64,000 bases of DNA. Source: JAFAGX01 sp035623255. Its GTDB lineage: Bacteria; Acidobacteriota; Terriglobia; Terriglobales; Acidobacteriaceae. A program made the translations under genes and the position numbers. The notes beneath the pieces are model-generated. The model did no database searches and had not been told where the DNA came from. It saw only the letters and a list, made by a program, of their open reading frames with translations. The DNA is taken from positions 4,183 through 68,182 of the forward strand of contig DASPTU010000039.1 in assembly GCA_035623255.1 (NCBI GenBank). The letters run 5' to 3'. Below are positions 1 to 8,163 of this stretch, piece by piece (the first letter of the stretch is position 1; each line of letters begins with the position of its first letter).

Positions 1-1
1 A

Positions 2-292
2 CCGTCGCCCGGACTCGCATTTTATGTTTTCGTGGTAGGTGCCTTCAGTGGAGTCTTCGCAGCGGGCGCCAGCCACTTTTCCCCCGATCGTTGGAAAAGT
101 TCCTGGGTGATGTTGCCGCTGATCCTTGTTTCAGGCTCGCTTCTGGGCATGCTCAGCAGCCTCCTGTTTCGCCAGTTTGCCGCCGAGTTCCGCGGGCGTT
201 ACTGGATGATGGGTGCGATCGCCGGTTTCCTAACTTACCTAAGCACATTCTTGCGAGGACGAAGTCTGGGCAGACAGGAGGCTCGCGCCTAA
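2..292 (+). CDS. 3' part of a membrane protein, cut by the window edge
   Basis: The reading frame is open to the left edge without a stop, so only the C-terminal ~96 residues are visible and the real start lies outside. Two hydrophobic stretches are seen (around FYVFVVGAFSGVF and VMLPLILVSGSLLGMLSSLLF), then a basic C-terminus (RGRSLGRQEARA), so it is an integral membrane protein. A GTG at 32 could be read as a start, but the open frame upstream argues for a longer protein. It ends 16 bp before the next membrane protein gene and may share its transcript. The family is not recognised. Confidence 0.55.
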   Translation, partial: PSPGLAFYVFVVGAFSGVFAAGASHFSPDRWKSSWVMLPLILVSGSLLGMLSSLLFRQFAAEFRGRYWMMGAIAGFLTYLSTFLRGRSLGRQEARA

Positions 293-308
293 TTGGGTTC
301 GGAGCGGT

Positions 309-743
309 ATGAATCTCTTGCTTGTCAATCGCGTCCTACATATCGCGGCCACCTGCACGTCTCTTGGCGGGTTGTTCTACGCCCGCATGGTTCTCCTCCC
401 GTCGTTGCAAATGCTGGCTGAGCCCGAGCGCGGAATTTTTCTCGGCCAAGCCATCCGAAGATTTGCCTACGTCAAGTGGACCGGGGTCACAGTAGTCGCT
501 ATTACCGGCATTATCCAGTGGTTGCACGTTTATCCTTACGTCACTCACCAGCAACTCTATCTGTTCTACTTCGCGATCAAGATGACGGGAGCCTTTGGCT
601 TGTTTTCGATAACCTTTCTGCTCGCTCTACCGGCCGATGCATTACGCGGAATGCAGGCTAAACGCGCCTTCTGGTCCGGAGTAAACATAGTTTGCGGACT
701 TGCCATCCTGGTGGGTGCCGCGCTGATGCGCACGGCACACTAG
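309..743 (+). CDS. small integral membrane protein (CopD/DUF2269-like)
   Basis: A 144-residue protein with four predicted membrane segments, near residues 5-28, 55-72, 82-105 and 120-140. The arrangement of a short N-terminal helix bearing a histidine (RVLHIAA), a basic loop and further helices resembles small CopD/DUF2269-type membrane proteins, but no diagnostic catalytic motif is visible, so this is a loose family call. The ATG is preceded by GGAGCGGT, an acceptable ribosome-binding site. Its role is unknown. It follows the partial membrane protein closely and precedes the separate enolase unit. Confidence 0.55.
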   Translation: MNLLLVNRVLHIAATCTSLGGLFYARMVLLPSLQMLAEPERGIFLGQAIRRFAYVKWTGVTVVAITGIIQWLHVYPYVTHQQLYLFYFAIKMTGAFGLFSITFLLALPADALRGMQAKRAFWSGVNIVCGLAILVGAALMRTAH

Positions 744-794
744 ACCGAACCCCGCCCATGTTCAGCTGTCACCAACGCCTTCCATTCGCTGATC

Positions 795-800
795 TATAAT
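795..800 (+). promoter_or_regulatory. -10 box of the enolase promoter
   Basis: A perfect TATAAT lies 29 bp upstream of the enolase ATG. The position 17 bp further upstream (CCAACG) is a poor -35, so only the -10 element is supported. AAGGAC before the ATG is the likely ribosome-binding site. Confidence 0.45.
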
Positions 801-828
801 TGCGCTTTTCACAGATAAGGACGCAATC

Positions 829-2127
829 ATGCCTGCAACCAACATCGCCCACATTCATGCCCGGGAAGTGCTCGATTCTCGCGGCAATCCTACCGTCGAA
901 GCCGAAGTTGTTTTGGAAAACGGAACTAAAGGCCGGGCGATCGTGCCCAGCGGAGCATCGACCGGCGAACACGAAGCCGTCGAACTGCGCGATGGCGACA
1001 AGAAACGGTACCTCGGCAAGGGCGTGCTCAAGGCGGTCGAGAATGTGAATCGCGACATCGCCCGTGAGCTTACCCAGTTCAACGCAGCCGATCAGCGCGG
1101 ATTGGATCAGAAAATGATTGACCTCGACGGAACCGATAACAAGGGCCGTCTCGGGGCGAATGCGATTCTCGCAGTTTCCATGGCAGCAGCGCGGGCAGCC
1201 GCCGCGTCTTATGGGTTGCCGCTTTACCGCTATCTTGGCGGAGCTGGTGCCAACACCCTTCCCGTTCCCATGATGAATATCCTCAACGGGGGCGCACATG
1301 CCGACAACAATGTCGATTTCCAGGAATTCATGGTCATGCCAGTCGGCGCGAAGTCCTTCTCTGAGGCCCTTCGCTGGGGAGTCGAAGTATTCCACACCCT
1401 CAAGAGCGTGCTGAAAAAGCGCAGCTACAATACGGCCGTTGGCGACGAAGGCGGCTTCGCGCCATCGCTCAAATCAAACGTCGAGGCCATCGAAGTAGTG
1501 CTCGAAGCCATTCAGCAGGCCGGATACAAACCCGGCGAACAGATCGCCATTGCACTCGATCCTGCCGCGAGCGAGTTCTATCAGGATGGAAAGTATGTCT
1601 TCAAGAAATCCGACAAGTCAGCCAAGAGCTCGGAGGAAATGGTCAGGTTCTGGGCAAAGTGGGCCAACGACTACCCCATTGTTTCGCTCGAGGATGGATT
1701 GGCCGAGGATGACTGGAACGGCTGGCAGATGCTGACCAAGGAACTCGGCGGCAAAATTCAGCTGGTCGGGGACGACATTTTCGTCACGAATATCGAAATT
1801 TTTGGGCGTGGCATCGAAAAAGACATCGCCAATTCGATTCTCATCAAACTGAATCAGATTGGCACGGTAAGTGAAACCCTTGACGCCATCGACCTTGCCC
1901 GCCGCAACGGATACACCTCGGTGATCTCGCACCGCTCTGGCGAAACCGAAGACACTTTCATCGCTGACTTAGCAGTAGCAACCGGCGCCGGACAGATCAA
2001 AACCGGCTCGGCCTCCCGCACCGACCGCATCGCCAAATACAATCAGCTGTTGCGGATTGAAGAGGAGCTGGGAAAACCCGCGAGATTTCTGGGATTGAAT
2101 GCGCTGAATTATCACAAGGACAGGTAG
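829..2127 (+). CDS. eno: enolase
   Basis: Phosphopyruvate hydratase converts 2-phosphoglycerate to phosphoenolpyruvate in glycolysis and gluconeogenesis. It is cytosolic and needs Mg2+. At 432 residues it has the normal family length. The hallmarks appear in order: an N-terminal ILDSRGNPTVEAEV-type segment (here VLDSRGNPTVEAEV), MMNILNGGAHADNNVDFQEF, VGDEGGFAP, SLEDGLAEDDW with a metal-binding Glu/Asp, GDDIFVTN, the catalytic lysine segment LIKLNQIGTVSET, and SHRSGETED. The start fits the family N-terminus. It appears monocistronic, with its own -10 box. Phosphoglycerate mutase, which supplies its substrate, is encoded 1.4 kb downstream. Confidence 0.98.
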   Translation: MPATNIAHIHAREVLDSRGNPTVEAEVVLENGTKGRAIVPSGASTGEHEAVELRDGDKKRYLGKGVLKAVENVNRDIARELTQFNAADQRGLDQKMIDLDGTDNKGRLGANAILAVSMAAARAAAASYGLPLYRYLGGAGANTLPVPMMNILNGGAHADNNVDFQEFMVMPVGAKSFSEALRWGVEVFHTLKSVLKKRSYNTAVGDEGGFAPSLKSNVEAIEVVLEAIQQAGYKPGEQIAIALDPAASEFYQDGKYVFKKSDKSAKSSEEMVRFWAKWANDYPIVSLEDGLAEDDWNGWQMLTKELGGKIQLVGDDIFVTNIEIFGRGIEKDIANSILIKLNQIGTVSETLDAIDLARRNGYTSVISHRSGETEDTFIADLAVATGAGQIKTGSASRTDRIAKYNQLLRIEEELGKPARFLGLNALNYHKDR

Positions 2128-2208
2128 GGGTTTGGCACTCTCACCAATGGTGTCATTCTGAGGAGCGCAGCAACGGAATCCGCATTTCCGATCAGGTACT
2201 ATAAGCCT

Positions 2209-2760
2209 ATGAAGCTTTCAATTCTCTTATTTCTCTTCTGTCTTCCCGCCGCAGCTCAGGTCGCACCTGCAGCCACCAACGACACTCCCGCCACCAAAGA
2301 GCAGATTGAGAAGCTGTTCGAGGTCATGCACATTCGCGAGCAGAGCCATCTCATGATGGATTCGATGCAGAAACAAATGCTGGCCATGAGTACGCAGAGC
2401 ATCAAGGTGCGATATCCCCAGATCACGGCCGCCGAACTGGCTCGCGCAAATAGGATTTCCGAGGAAACGTTCAAAGACTTGCCGTTAGACGCCATGCTCG
2501 ACGACATGATTCCTATCTACCAGAAGCACCTGACGCCGGCCGATGTTGACGCGATGATCGCTTTCTATTCCTCCCCGACCGGGCAAAAATTGATGCAACA
2601 AATGCCGCAGATCACGCAGGAAGCCATGCAGGTTTCGTACAAGCGCATGCAGAAGCAAATCGATCGCGTCCTGCAGCGCGTTGACGACTCGATAAAAGAA
2701 GACGAATCAAAACCGCAGAAGCCCAGTCCCGAGCAAAAGCCTGACAATAAACCGAATTAG
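2209..2760 (+). CDS. secreted DUF2059 protein
   Basis: A 183-residue protein with a cleavable signal peptide (hydrophobic LSILLFLFCLPAAAQ, cut after AAAQ or nearby), so it is exported. The body carries the DUF2059 pattern: an amphipathic stretch, then IYQKHLTPADVDAMIAFYSSP and GQKLMQQMPQITQEAMQ. In this family the pattern is a small helical domain of unknown function. The C-terminus is charged and proline-rich (KPQKPSPEQKPDNKPN), which suggests a disordered tail. It lies 80 bp after enolase and could be read through from it. The biochemical role is unknown. Confidence 0.8.
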   Translation: MKLSILLFLFCLPAAAQVAPAATNDTPATKEQIEKLFEVMHIREQSHLMMDSMQKQMLAMSTQSIKVRYPQITAAELARANRISEETFKDLPLDAMLDDMIPIYQKHLTPADVDAMIAFYSSPTGQKLMQQMPQITQEAMQVSYKRMQKQIDRVLQRVDDSIKEDESKPQKPSPEQKPDNKPN

Positions 2761-2814
2761 TACATTCCACTTTGCATTCCGGGGAAGGCTGTGACGAGAA
2801 CTCTGCTGTTCTGG

Positions 2815-3318
2815 TCAGAATCCCATCGTGTCGTCTGCGGAAGGCCCGTATGTAGCCGGAAGAGGCTTATTGTTTAGCCGCAAGTACACTCCAAGTTGCG
2901 CCCTGTGATGTATCAAGTGGTTCAAAAACATCTGCCGGTAAGCCATCAGCTTGGTTCCGCAAAAGATGGGTTTGCCCTGGAAAGTCAATTTCCAGTCTTG
3001 CATCCAGCCATCGTCTTTGGTGTTCTGCAGGGCGGAGCGTGCCTTAGCGACATTTTCATCAAAGGCTTTCAGCAAGCCGTTTAACTCGAACGGTGGACGT
3101 TGCCGGGGTGGGCCAGAACCGAAGTCCAGGCTGGGAGTCGTCAAAATCGTCGCGCCGAACCCTGCCAGCTCAGCAACGTGGGGCCCCAGTTTCCCCAAGA
3201 CCATAGACTTCGCATGCGGCGCGAAATCCGGTTTATCGAATGGAACCCGCTCCAACGTGATACGAGTGGTTTTCATTTCCTGATCGAATTCTGGCACCAA
3301 CAGTTCGGTAATGGACAT
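2815..3318 (-). CDS. DinB-family protein
   Basis: The 167-residue product reads as a four-helix DinB/YfiT-type fold. Histidines sit at the expected metal-binding places, around PHAKSMVLGKLGPHVAEL and in the C-terminal helix NHLIHHRAQLGVYLR. Members of the superfamily are metal-dependent, and several act as thiol-dependent transferases or hydrolases; the substrate cannot be told here. The ATG at 3318 was preferred over one 75 bp upstream because GGGGAGA lies just before it and because the extra N-terminus (Cys- and Pro-rich) is unlike the family. It converges with the DUF2059 gene. Confidence 0.75.
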   Translation of the reverse strand: MSITELLVPEFDQEMKTTRITLERVPFDKPDFAPHAKSMVLGKLGPHVAELAGFGATILTTPSLDFGSGPPRQRPPFELNGLLKAFDENVAKARSALQNTKDDGWMQDWKLTFQGKPIFCGTKLMAYRQMFLNHLIHHRAQLGVYLRLNNKPLPATYGPSADDTMGF

Positions 3319-3463
3319 GAGTGTTCTCCCCGCGTCGAGTATAGAGCACTGCTGGAACCTTTTTGGACCACAGAAACCACAGGGATCAGGCAAACTCGCT
3401 CCCGATCACTGTGTCTCTGCGTGGATAACGTTTAGAATCTTTCTTCTGTTTCCCGGAAGCTAA

Positions 3464-3491
3464 GAGCTAGAAGCCAGGAGCTAGTAGCCGG
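3464..3491. repeat. two-copy 14-bp tandem repeat in front of gpmI
   Basis: Units GAGCTAGAAGCCAG and GAGCTAGTAGCCGG follow directly on each other, with a related half-unit (GAAGCTAA) just before. The repeat ends 3 bp before the gpmI start codon, where a ribosome-binding site would lie. The GGAG inside CCAGGAGCTAG is about 14 nt from the ATG. Confidence 0.6.
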
Positions 3492-3494
3492 ATT

Positions 3495-5102
3495 ATGACT
3501 CATCCAAAACCTCTCGTACTCATCATCCTCGATGGCTGGGGATATCGCGCTGAAACCAAAGCCAATGCCATCGCGCTGGCGCGCAAGCCCACCTATGATC
3601 GCCTGCTGCTCGAGTATCCCAACACTCTGATTCATACCAGCGGCAAATACGTCGGCCTGCCTGATGGGCAGATGGGCAATAGCGAGGTCGGTCATCTGAA
3701 CATCGGTGCCGGGCGCATCGTACACATGGATATCACGCGCATCGACCTGCTGATTCGAAGCGGTGAATTTTTCAGCCATCCAGTTCTGCTGGCCGCAATG
3801 AAGCACGCGCGCACCAGCGGACGGCAACTGCACTTGTTCGGCCTAGTCTCAGATGGCGGCGTCCACTCGCAGCAAACTCATTTGTATGCGCTGCTGAAAA
3901 TGGCTAAACAAAACGGACTGGAGCGCGTCTTTGTGCACGCCTTCATGGACGGCCGTGACACGCTCCCCACCAGCGGCACGGGATATTTGGAACAGCTCAA
4001 ACAAAAGATGCGCGAGTACAACTGTGGCCAGATTGCCACTGTGAATGGCCGCTACTATGCGATGGACCGCGATCGCCGCTGGGAGCGGATCGCGAAAGCG
4101 TTCAATGCCATGGTCTACGGCAATGGTGAGGGCGGAAATTACACCGACGCCGTTCAGGGTGTCAAAGAGTCGTACAACCGGGGCGTAACCGACGAATTCG
4201 TTGTCCCCTTCGTTTGTACCGACAGCCGAAACGAAGCGGTGGCAACCATCCGCGATGACGATTCCTGCATTTGCTTCAATTTTCGCGCTGACCGTGTTCG
4301 CCAAATCACCCGCGCCCTGACTCGCAATAGCGGACTAAACGAACAGGCTGGCCGGGACCTGCCCGGCGCCGAAGACCTTGACGCAGGGATTCCCCGCAGT
4401 CGGGTGCCCAAAGACCTGCACTACGTCTGCATGACTCGCTACGACAAGAATTTCAGCCTACCAGTTGTGATTCCGCCGGAATCTCTGGCAAACATCCTCG
4501 CCGATGTCATGGCCCAGATGAAGCTTCGCAATCTGCGGGTTGCAGAAACCGAAAAGTACGCGCATGTCACGTATTTTTTCAATGGCGGGGTCGAAAAACC
4601 TTTTCCCGGAGAGGACCGGATTCTGGTTCCCTCGCCCAAAGTCGCGACTTATGATCTCAAGCCTGAAATGAGCGCGGCAGGGATTGCTGACGCCGTGGTA
4701 AAGGCGGTAAACGACAATGCGTTTGATGTAATCATTGTGAACTTCGCCAACGCTGACATGGTTGGGCACTCCGGAAAAATCGAGCCAACGGTGAAAGCGG
4801 TTGAAACAGTAGATGCCTGCCTGGGCCGGATCGAACCTGCCGTTCGCGCGCGCGGCGGGGCCATGCTGATCACCGCCGATCATGGCAATGCTGAGATGAT
4901 GATCGACCCCGTAACCGGAGGCCCACACACGGCGCATACCACAAACCCAGTGCCGTTCATCGTGGTATCCGACGACAGCAAGGACTTCACCCTGAAACCG
5001 AATGGCTCGCTCCGTGATATTTCGCCGACCATTCTGGGCATGCTTGGCATTAACGAGCCCACAGAGATGACCGGCCAGGACTTGCGGGTGAAGAGTCACT
5101 AA
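3495..5102 (+). CDS. gpmI: 2,3-bisphosphoglycerate-independent phosphoglycerate mutase
   Basis: Interconverts 3- and 2-phosphoglycerate through a phosphoserine intermediate. It is Mn2+-dependent and belongs to the alkaline phosphatase superfamily. At 535 residues it is of normal length. LDGWGYR at residues 12-18 gives the first metal Asp. QMGNSEVGHLNIGAGR holds the nucleophile Ser at about residue 63. FMDGRDT, NGRYYAMDRDRRWER, NFRADRVRQITRAL, ADMVGHSG and ITADHGNAEMM supply the substrate and metal ligands. It works directly before enolase in lower glycolysis. The start codon follows a 14-bp tandem repeat rather than a standard leader. Confidence 0.97.
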   Translation: MTHPKPLVLIILDGWGYRAETKANAIALARKPTYDRLLLEYPNTLIHTSGKYVGLPDGQMGNSEVGHLNIGAGRIVHMDITRIDLLIRSGEFFSHPVLLAAMKHARTSGRQLHLFGLVSDGGVHSQQTHLYALLKMAKQNGLERVFVHAFMDGRDTLPTSGTGYLEQLKQKMREYNCGQIATVNGRYYAMDRDRRWERIAKAFNAMVYGNGEGGNYTDAVQGVKESYNRGVTDEFVVPFVCTDSRNEAVATIRDDDSCICFNFRADRVRQITRALTRNSGLNEQAGRDLPGAEDLDAGIPRSRVPKDLHYVCMTRYDKNFSLPVVIPPESLANILADVMAQMKLRNLRVAETEKYAHVTYFFNGGVEKPFPGEDRILVPSPKVATYDLKPEMSAAGIADAVVKAVNDNAFDVIIVNFANADMVGHSGKIEPTVKAVETVDACLGRIEPAVRARGGAMLITADHGNAEMMIDPVTGGPHTAHTTNPVPFIVVSDDSKDFTLKPNGSLRDISPTILGMLGINEPTEMTGQDLRVKSH

Positions 5103-5124
5103 GGGCGCCAGCGGGCCAATCTCA

Positions 5125-5143
5125 TGCGGCACCTCATGCCGCA
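5125..5143. terminator. short hairpin at the gpmI / receiver-like gene boundary
   Basis: TGCGGCA-CCTCA-TGCCGCA is a perfect 7-bp stem, followed on the + strand by GTCAATTTT. It begins 22 bp after the gpmI stop. The stop codon of the convergent gene falls partly in its loop. It could be a weak terminator for gpmI, but the T-tract is short. Confidence 0.4.
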
Positions 5144-5619
5144 GTCAATTTTGCGCTGAGCGCCTTTGCCAGCACCTCCACATCGTGCATTTTGCCTTCA
5201 GCTTCTTCGGGAAGTTGTGGAACCTTCAAGGCCATTTGGCAGCAAAGCAGGAGTGCGGTGATCGTGTCTTTCAATTCTTGACGTAACGATTGAACCGCAT
5301 TTTCCCGGGCATCCAGCACCTCACGTTTGCGGCGATCCAGGGCGCAGCGAAACTCTCGCACGACCCGCGCGACTCCCGAGATGGCAAAGTTCGCATAAAC
5401 GGGAACCGCAGATCCAAGATGTTTGCAGATCACTTCGTCATGATCCAGCCCAGAATCAAGCAGCAGCTGATCCACGATTACAGCCGAAAATTCCTGGGTC
5501 TGCAGTTTCTCGATCGCGTCTTCTACCGTAGGGCACAACGCTACCTTTTCTTGACTGGCTTCTTCGAGTGCCTGGGCACAATCCTTGGCTTTCCCTAAAG
5601 ACGAGAGCAGTAGAATCAT
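5134..5619 (-). CDS. degenerate receiver plus HisKA-like protein
   Basis: A 161-residue protein. The N-terminal ~80 residues have a receiver-like pattern (MILLLSSLGKAKDCAQAL, then FSAVIVDQLLLDSGL at the usual phospho-Asp position), but the N-terminal acidic pair is missing. Residues ~105-155 look like a histidine-kinase dimerisation helix pair: SLRQELKDTITALLLCCQMAL aligns with the usual LRH-D/E-L-[KR]-x-P-[IL]-T-x-[IL] box, with Gln in place of the phospho-accepting His. It lies 107 bp downstream of the NtrC regulator on the same strand, so it may be a non-catalytic partner of that system. This reading is by eye and moderate. Confidence 0.5.
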   Translation of the reverse strand: MILLLSSLGKAKDCAQALEEASQEKVALCPTVEDAIEKLQTQEFSAVIVDQLLLDSGLDHDEVICKHLGSAVPVYANFAISGVARVVREFRCALDRRKREVLDARENAVQSLRQELKDTITALLLCCQMALKVPQLPEEAEGKMHDVEVLAKALSAKLTAA

Positions 5620-5713
5620 ACGTGCTGGCTATGCACGCCACGAGCCAAGTTGAAGCATTGAAAACACACACGCTTAGCGGAGGCGAACGGAATGACCAGT
5701 TCCGCGTTGGGAA

Positions 5714-5747
5714 TACCAGATTCAAATCAGACGACCTGAATCTGGTA
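5714..5747 (-). other. 11-bp inverted repeat spanning the stop codon of the NtrC gene
   Basis: TACCAGATTCA (5714-5724) and TGAATCTGGTA (5737-5747) are perfect complements separated by 12 bp. One arm encodes the last residues of the regulator and the other lies beyond its stop. No T-run follows on the minus strand, so it is not a standard intrinsic terminator. It may be a processing or stability hairpin between the regulator and the downstream gene. Confidence 0.6.
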
Positions 5748-7136
5748 CTCCTTGAGTTTCCGGTAGAGAGTGGTTTTGCCTATACCCAAGAGGCGCGCAG
5801 CCAGCAGCTTATCGCCGTTCAACTGCACAATTGTGTTGAGGATGGCCTGTTTCTCGAGCTCGGAAATGGGAACGATCTTGCTGGTACCATTCCCCGGAAG
5901 TTGGGCGTGTCCGTTCGAGCCCGTGATTGAGCTCGGCAGATCGCTGACTCGGATTTCGTTATTGCTGGTGATAGCACATGCCCGCTCTAAACAGTTTTCG
6001 AGTTCGCGCACGTTGCCCGGCCAATCGTAACCTAACAACATTTTCAGCGCGTCGTCGCTCAACCGGTGTTCTCGTCCACAGTCGCGTGACAAACGCTCCA
6101 GGAAATGGCCAATGAGGATTGGGATGTCTTGACGACGTTCACGCAGGCTGGGCACGCGCAGGTTCAGTACGTTCAAGCGGAAGTAAAGATCACGGCGAAA
6201 TGCTCCTTGCGCCACCGCCTGCTCGAGGTTACGGTTAGTGGCAGCAAGAATGCGAACCTCGATTGTAATTCTCCGGGTGCTGCCGACCGGACGAATCTCT
6301 TTCTCCTGAATGGCGCGGAGCAGCTTGGCCTGCAAATCAACCGGCATTTCTCCGATCTCATCGAGGAAAACCGTGCCACCCCTGGCCATCGCCAGGAGAC
6401 CCTCTTTGGCCTGCACGGCGCCGGTGAACGCGCCCTTTACATATCCGAAGAGCTCGCTCTCAATGAGGGTTGGAACCAGAGATCCACAGTCCACGGGAAT
6501 GAACGGCTTATCGCGTAACGGACCAGAGAAATGAATGGAACGCGCCACCAGTTCTTTCCCGGTCCCACTTTCTCCCAGTACCAATACAGGATGGTTGCTT
6601 CGCGAGGCTTTGGCGATCATCCGGTAAAGTTTTTCCATTTCCGGCGCGCCGCCGACAATGCTTCCGAACGCTTGTCTCGACTTGACTCGCTCGCGCAGCA
6701 CTCGATTCTCGGTCTTGAGCCGCAAATGACCCGCGACGCGGTCTAACAGCATGCGCATCTCATCCATGCTGAAGGGCTTCGTGCCGTAATCGTAAGCCCC
6801 GTTTTTCATCGCTTGTACGGCCGACTGCACACTGGCCGAGCCAGTCACTACGATTACCTCGGCATCAGAGCGGCGCTGCTTGATTCGCCGCAGTACCTCC
6901 AGCCCACCAGTTGCCGGCATTTTTAAGTCAAGCAGCACAACATCCACGTCATTTGATTCAAGCAGTCGCTCGGCGTGGTCGGCTGACTCGGCGACCATTC
7001 CTTTGAAGCCCAGTGATCGCGCAACCTCACGGCAAGCTTCGCGTACTGAACGGTCATCATCGACAATCAATAGGTTGAGAAAGTTGTTGCTCTCCACTTC
7101 AGGATCACTAATTGCGGCAGCGACAGCAGTGCTCAT
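5727..7136 (-). CDS. NtrC-family sigma54-dependent response regulator
   Basis: A 469-residue activator with three domains. The receiver (residues ~20-140) carries the acidic pair VDDD and phospho-acceptor Asp70 in VVLLDLKMP. The AAA+ domain has Walker A GESGTGKE at ~188-195, the sigma54-contacting GAFTGA loop at ~235-240 and Walker B GGTVFLDE at ~253-260. The Fis-type helix-turn-helix is at the C-terminus (LLAARLLGIGKTTLYRKLKEY). It activates sigma54 promoters once phosphorylated. Its start overlaps the end of the upstream histidine kinase by 4 bp (ATGA), so the two are translationally coupled and almost certainly cognate. The signal sensed and the targets are unknown. Confidence 0.95.
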   Translation of the reverse strand: MSTAVAAAISDPEVESNNFLNLLIVDDDRSVREACREVARSLGFKGMVAESADHAERLLESNDVDVVLLDLKMPATGGLEVLRRIKQRRSDAEVIVVTGSASVQSAVQAMKNGAYDYGTKPFSMDEMRMLLDRVAGHLRLKTENRVLRERVKSRQAFGSIVGGAPEMEKLYRMIAKASRSNHPVLVLGESGTGKELVARSIHFSGPLRDKPFIPVDCGSLVPTLIESELFGYVKGAFTGAVQAKEGLLAMARGGTVFLDEIGEMPVDLQAKLLRAIQEKEIRPVGSTRRITIEVRILAATNRNLEQAVAQGAFRRDLYFRLNVLNLRVPSLRERRQDIPILIGHFLERLSRDCGREHRLSDDALKMLLGYDWPGNVRELENCLERACAITSNNEIRVSDLPSSITGSNGHAQLPGNGTSKIVPISELEKQAILNTIVQLNGDKLLAARLLGIGKTTLYRKLKEYQIQVV

Positions 7137-7933
7137 AAAGTTTTCCTCCGGTTGGGGGTCCGGGATCGCTGGTCTGGTTCTGTTGCCGGCAAATGAACTA
7201 TCACCCGTGTGCCTTTGCCCGGTTCGCTTTCGATTTCAACCTTTCCTTCTTGTTGCATCACGATGCGACGCACCGTGGCCAGACCCAATCCTGTTCCTTG
7301 GCCAATCTCCTTGGTCGTGAAGAAAGGGTCGAAAGCTCGCGCCAGAGTGTTCGCATCCATGCCTACACCCTTGTCCGATATAGCCAGTTCGATTGCGCCG
7401 GCGCTGTCTCCCTCTAGAACTGCGGGACCGTTCCGAGTAACGATGGAAATCTGCCCGCCGTATGGCATCGCATCACGGGCATTTAGGACCAGATTCAGGA
7501 TGATTTCCTGAAGTTCACTGGGATCCATTCTGACGAAGTTGAGGTCGGCGGCGAGATCTAGTTGCAATTCGAGGTTCTCCCCAATCAGACGCGCGAGCAG
7601 GGCTCGCATACTTTCGACGACCTGATTGAGGCTAACCAAGGTCGGCTCACCAGTTCCCTGCCTGGCGAGAACCAACAAGTGCTGGATCATGCTGGCTCCC
7701 TGAGCGCTGGCTGTGCGGATTTCCTCTGCGTAACGGCGCAAGGAGCTGGACTTAGGGAGCCCTGCCATCAACAAGTCGGAACACAGCACAATTCCCGTAA
7801 GCAAGTTATTAAAGTCGTGCGCGACCCCGCTGATGAGCCGCCCGATGGTCTCCATTCGCTGAGCTTCTGATACCTGTCGCGTCGAACAGTCGGTAGCGGC
7901 GGGTTTCAATTTAGGCTGGGGTAGCGCGCTCAT
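7133..7933 (-). CDS. soluble NtrB-like sensor histidine kinase
   Basis: A 266-residue kinase with no membrane segment and no recognisable sensor domain ahead of the HisKA helix. The phospho-acceptor is His39 in GVAHDFNNLLTGI. N-box LNLVLNARDAM, G1 box DKGVGMD and G2 box GTGLGLATVRRIV follow in the ATPase domain. The short N-terminus (~30 residues) means any signal must come through a partner protein. It overlaps the NtrC regulator by 4 bp. It is read divergently from a second NtrC/kinase pair across a ~400-bp spacer. Confidence 0.93.
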   Translation of the reverse strand: MSALPQPKLKPAATDCSTRQVSEAQRMETIGRLISGVAHDFNNLLTGIVLCSDLLMAGLPKSSSLRRYAEEIRTASAQGASMIQHLLVLARQGTGEPTLVSLNQVVESMRALLARLIGENLELQLDLAADLNFVRMDPSELQEIILNLVLNARDAMPYGGQISIVTRNGPAVLEGDSAGAIELAISDKGVGMDANTLARAFDPFFTTKEIGQGTGLGLATVRRIVMQQEGKVEIESEPGKGTRVIVHLPATEPDQRSRTPNRRKTL

Positions 7934-8052
7934 AAGTACCAGCTGTTCAGGATCAGTCGAACGCCCGCAGGCTCAAACCCATCGAACTGATCGCCTTTCC
8001 CTCATCGAAAGTCCAGGAAAAGGATCGATTTCAAGCTTAGGAGCTTCGTCAG

Positions 8053-8077
8053 CGTGTGACCGTGATGGTCAAACACG
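8053..8077. promoter_or_regulatory. imperfect dyad in the divergent NtrC spacer
   Basis: CGTGT and ACACG flank TGACC-GTGAT-GGTCA, giving two nested inverted repeats with a 2-nt offset. It lies between two divergently read two-component operons and could be an operator or an RNA hairpin. Nothing in the sequence tells which. Confidence 0.35.
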
Positions 8078-8123
8078 ACGGCGAAGTCTGTCGGTGTAAC
8101 CAAAAAGGCAAGGTGCGAAAAGC

Positions 8124-8163
8124 CCCGAAATGGTCTTTTTTCAATAAGAAGTGCCATTTCGGG
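8124..8163. promoter_or_regulatory. 10-bp perfect inverted repeat in the divergent NtrC spacer
   Basis: CCCGAAATGG (8124-8133) and CCATTTCGGG (8154-8163) are perfect complements separated by 20 bp, and the spacer can extend the stem (CTT...AAG). The ~400-bp stretch 7934-8334 between the two divergent two-component systems has no convincing gene. This dyad and the one at 8053-8077 are its only clear structures. It could be an operator shared by both operons or a structured 5' leader. Confidence 0.5.

Noticed and set aside
769..1395. A 208-codon frame on the minus strand opposite enolase
   Set aside because: It is a shadow of eno; the eno frame has all catalytic motifs.
8140..8160. A possible sigma54 -24/-12 promoter (TGGCAC...TTGAA on the minus strand)
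   Set aside because: The spacing is one base off and the -12 GC is missing.
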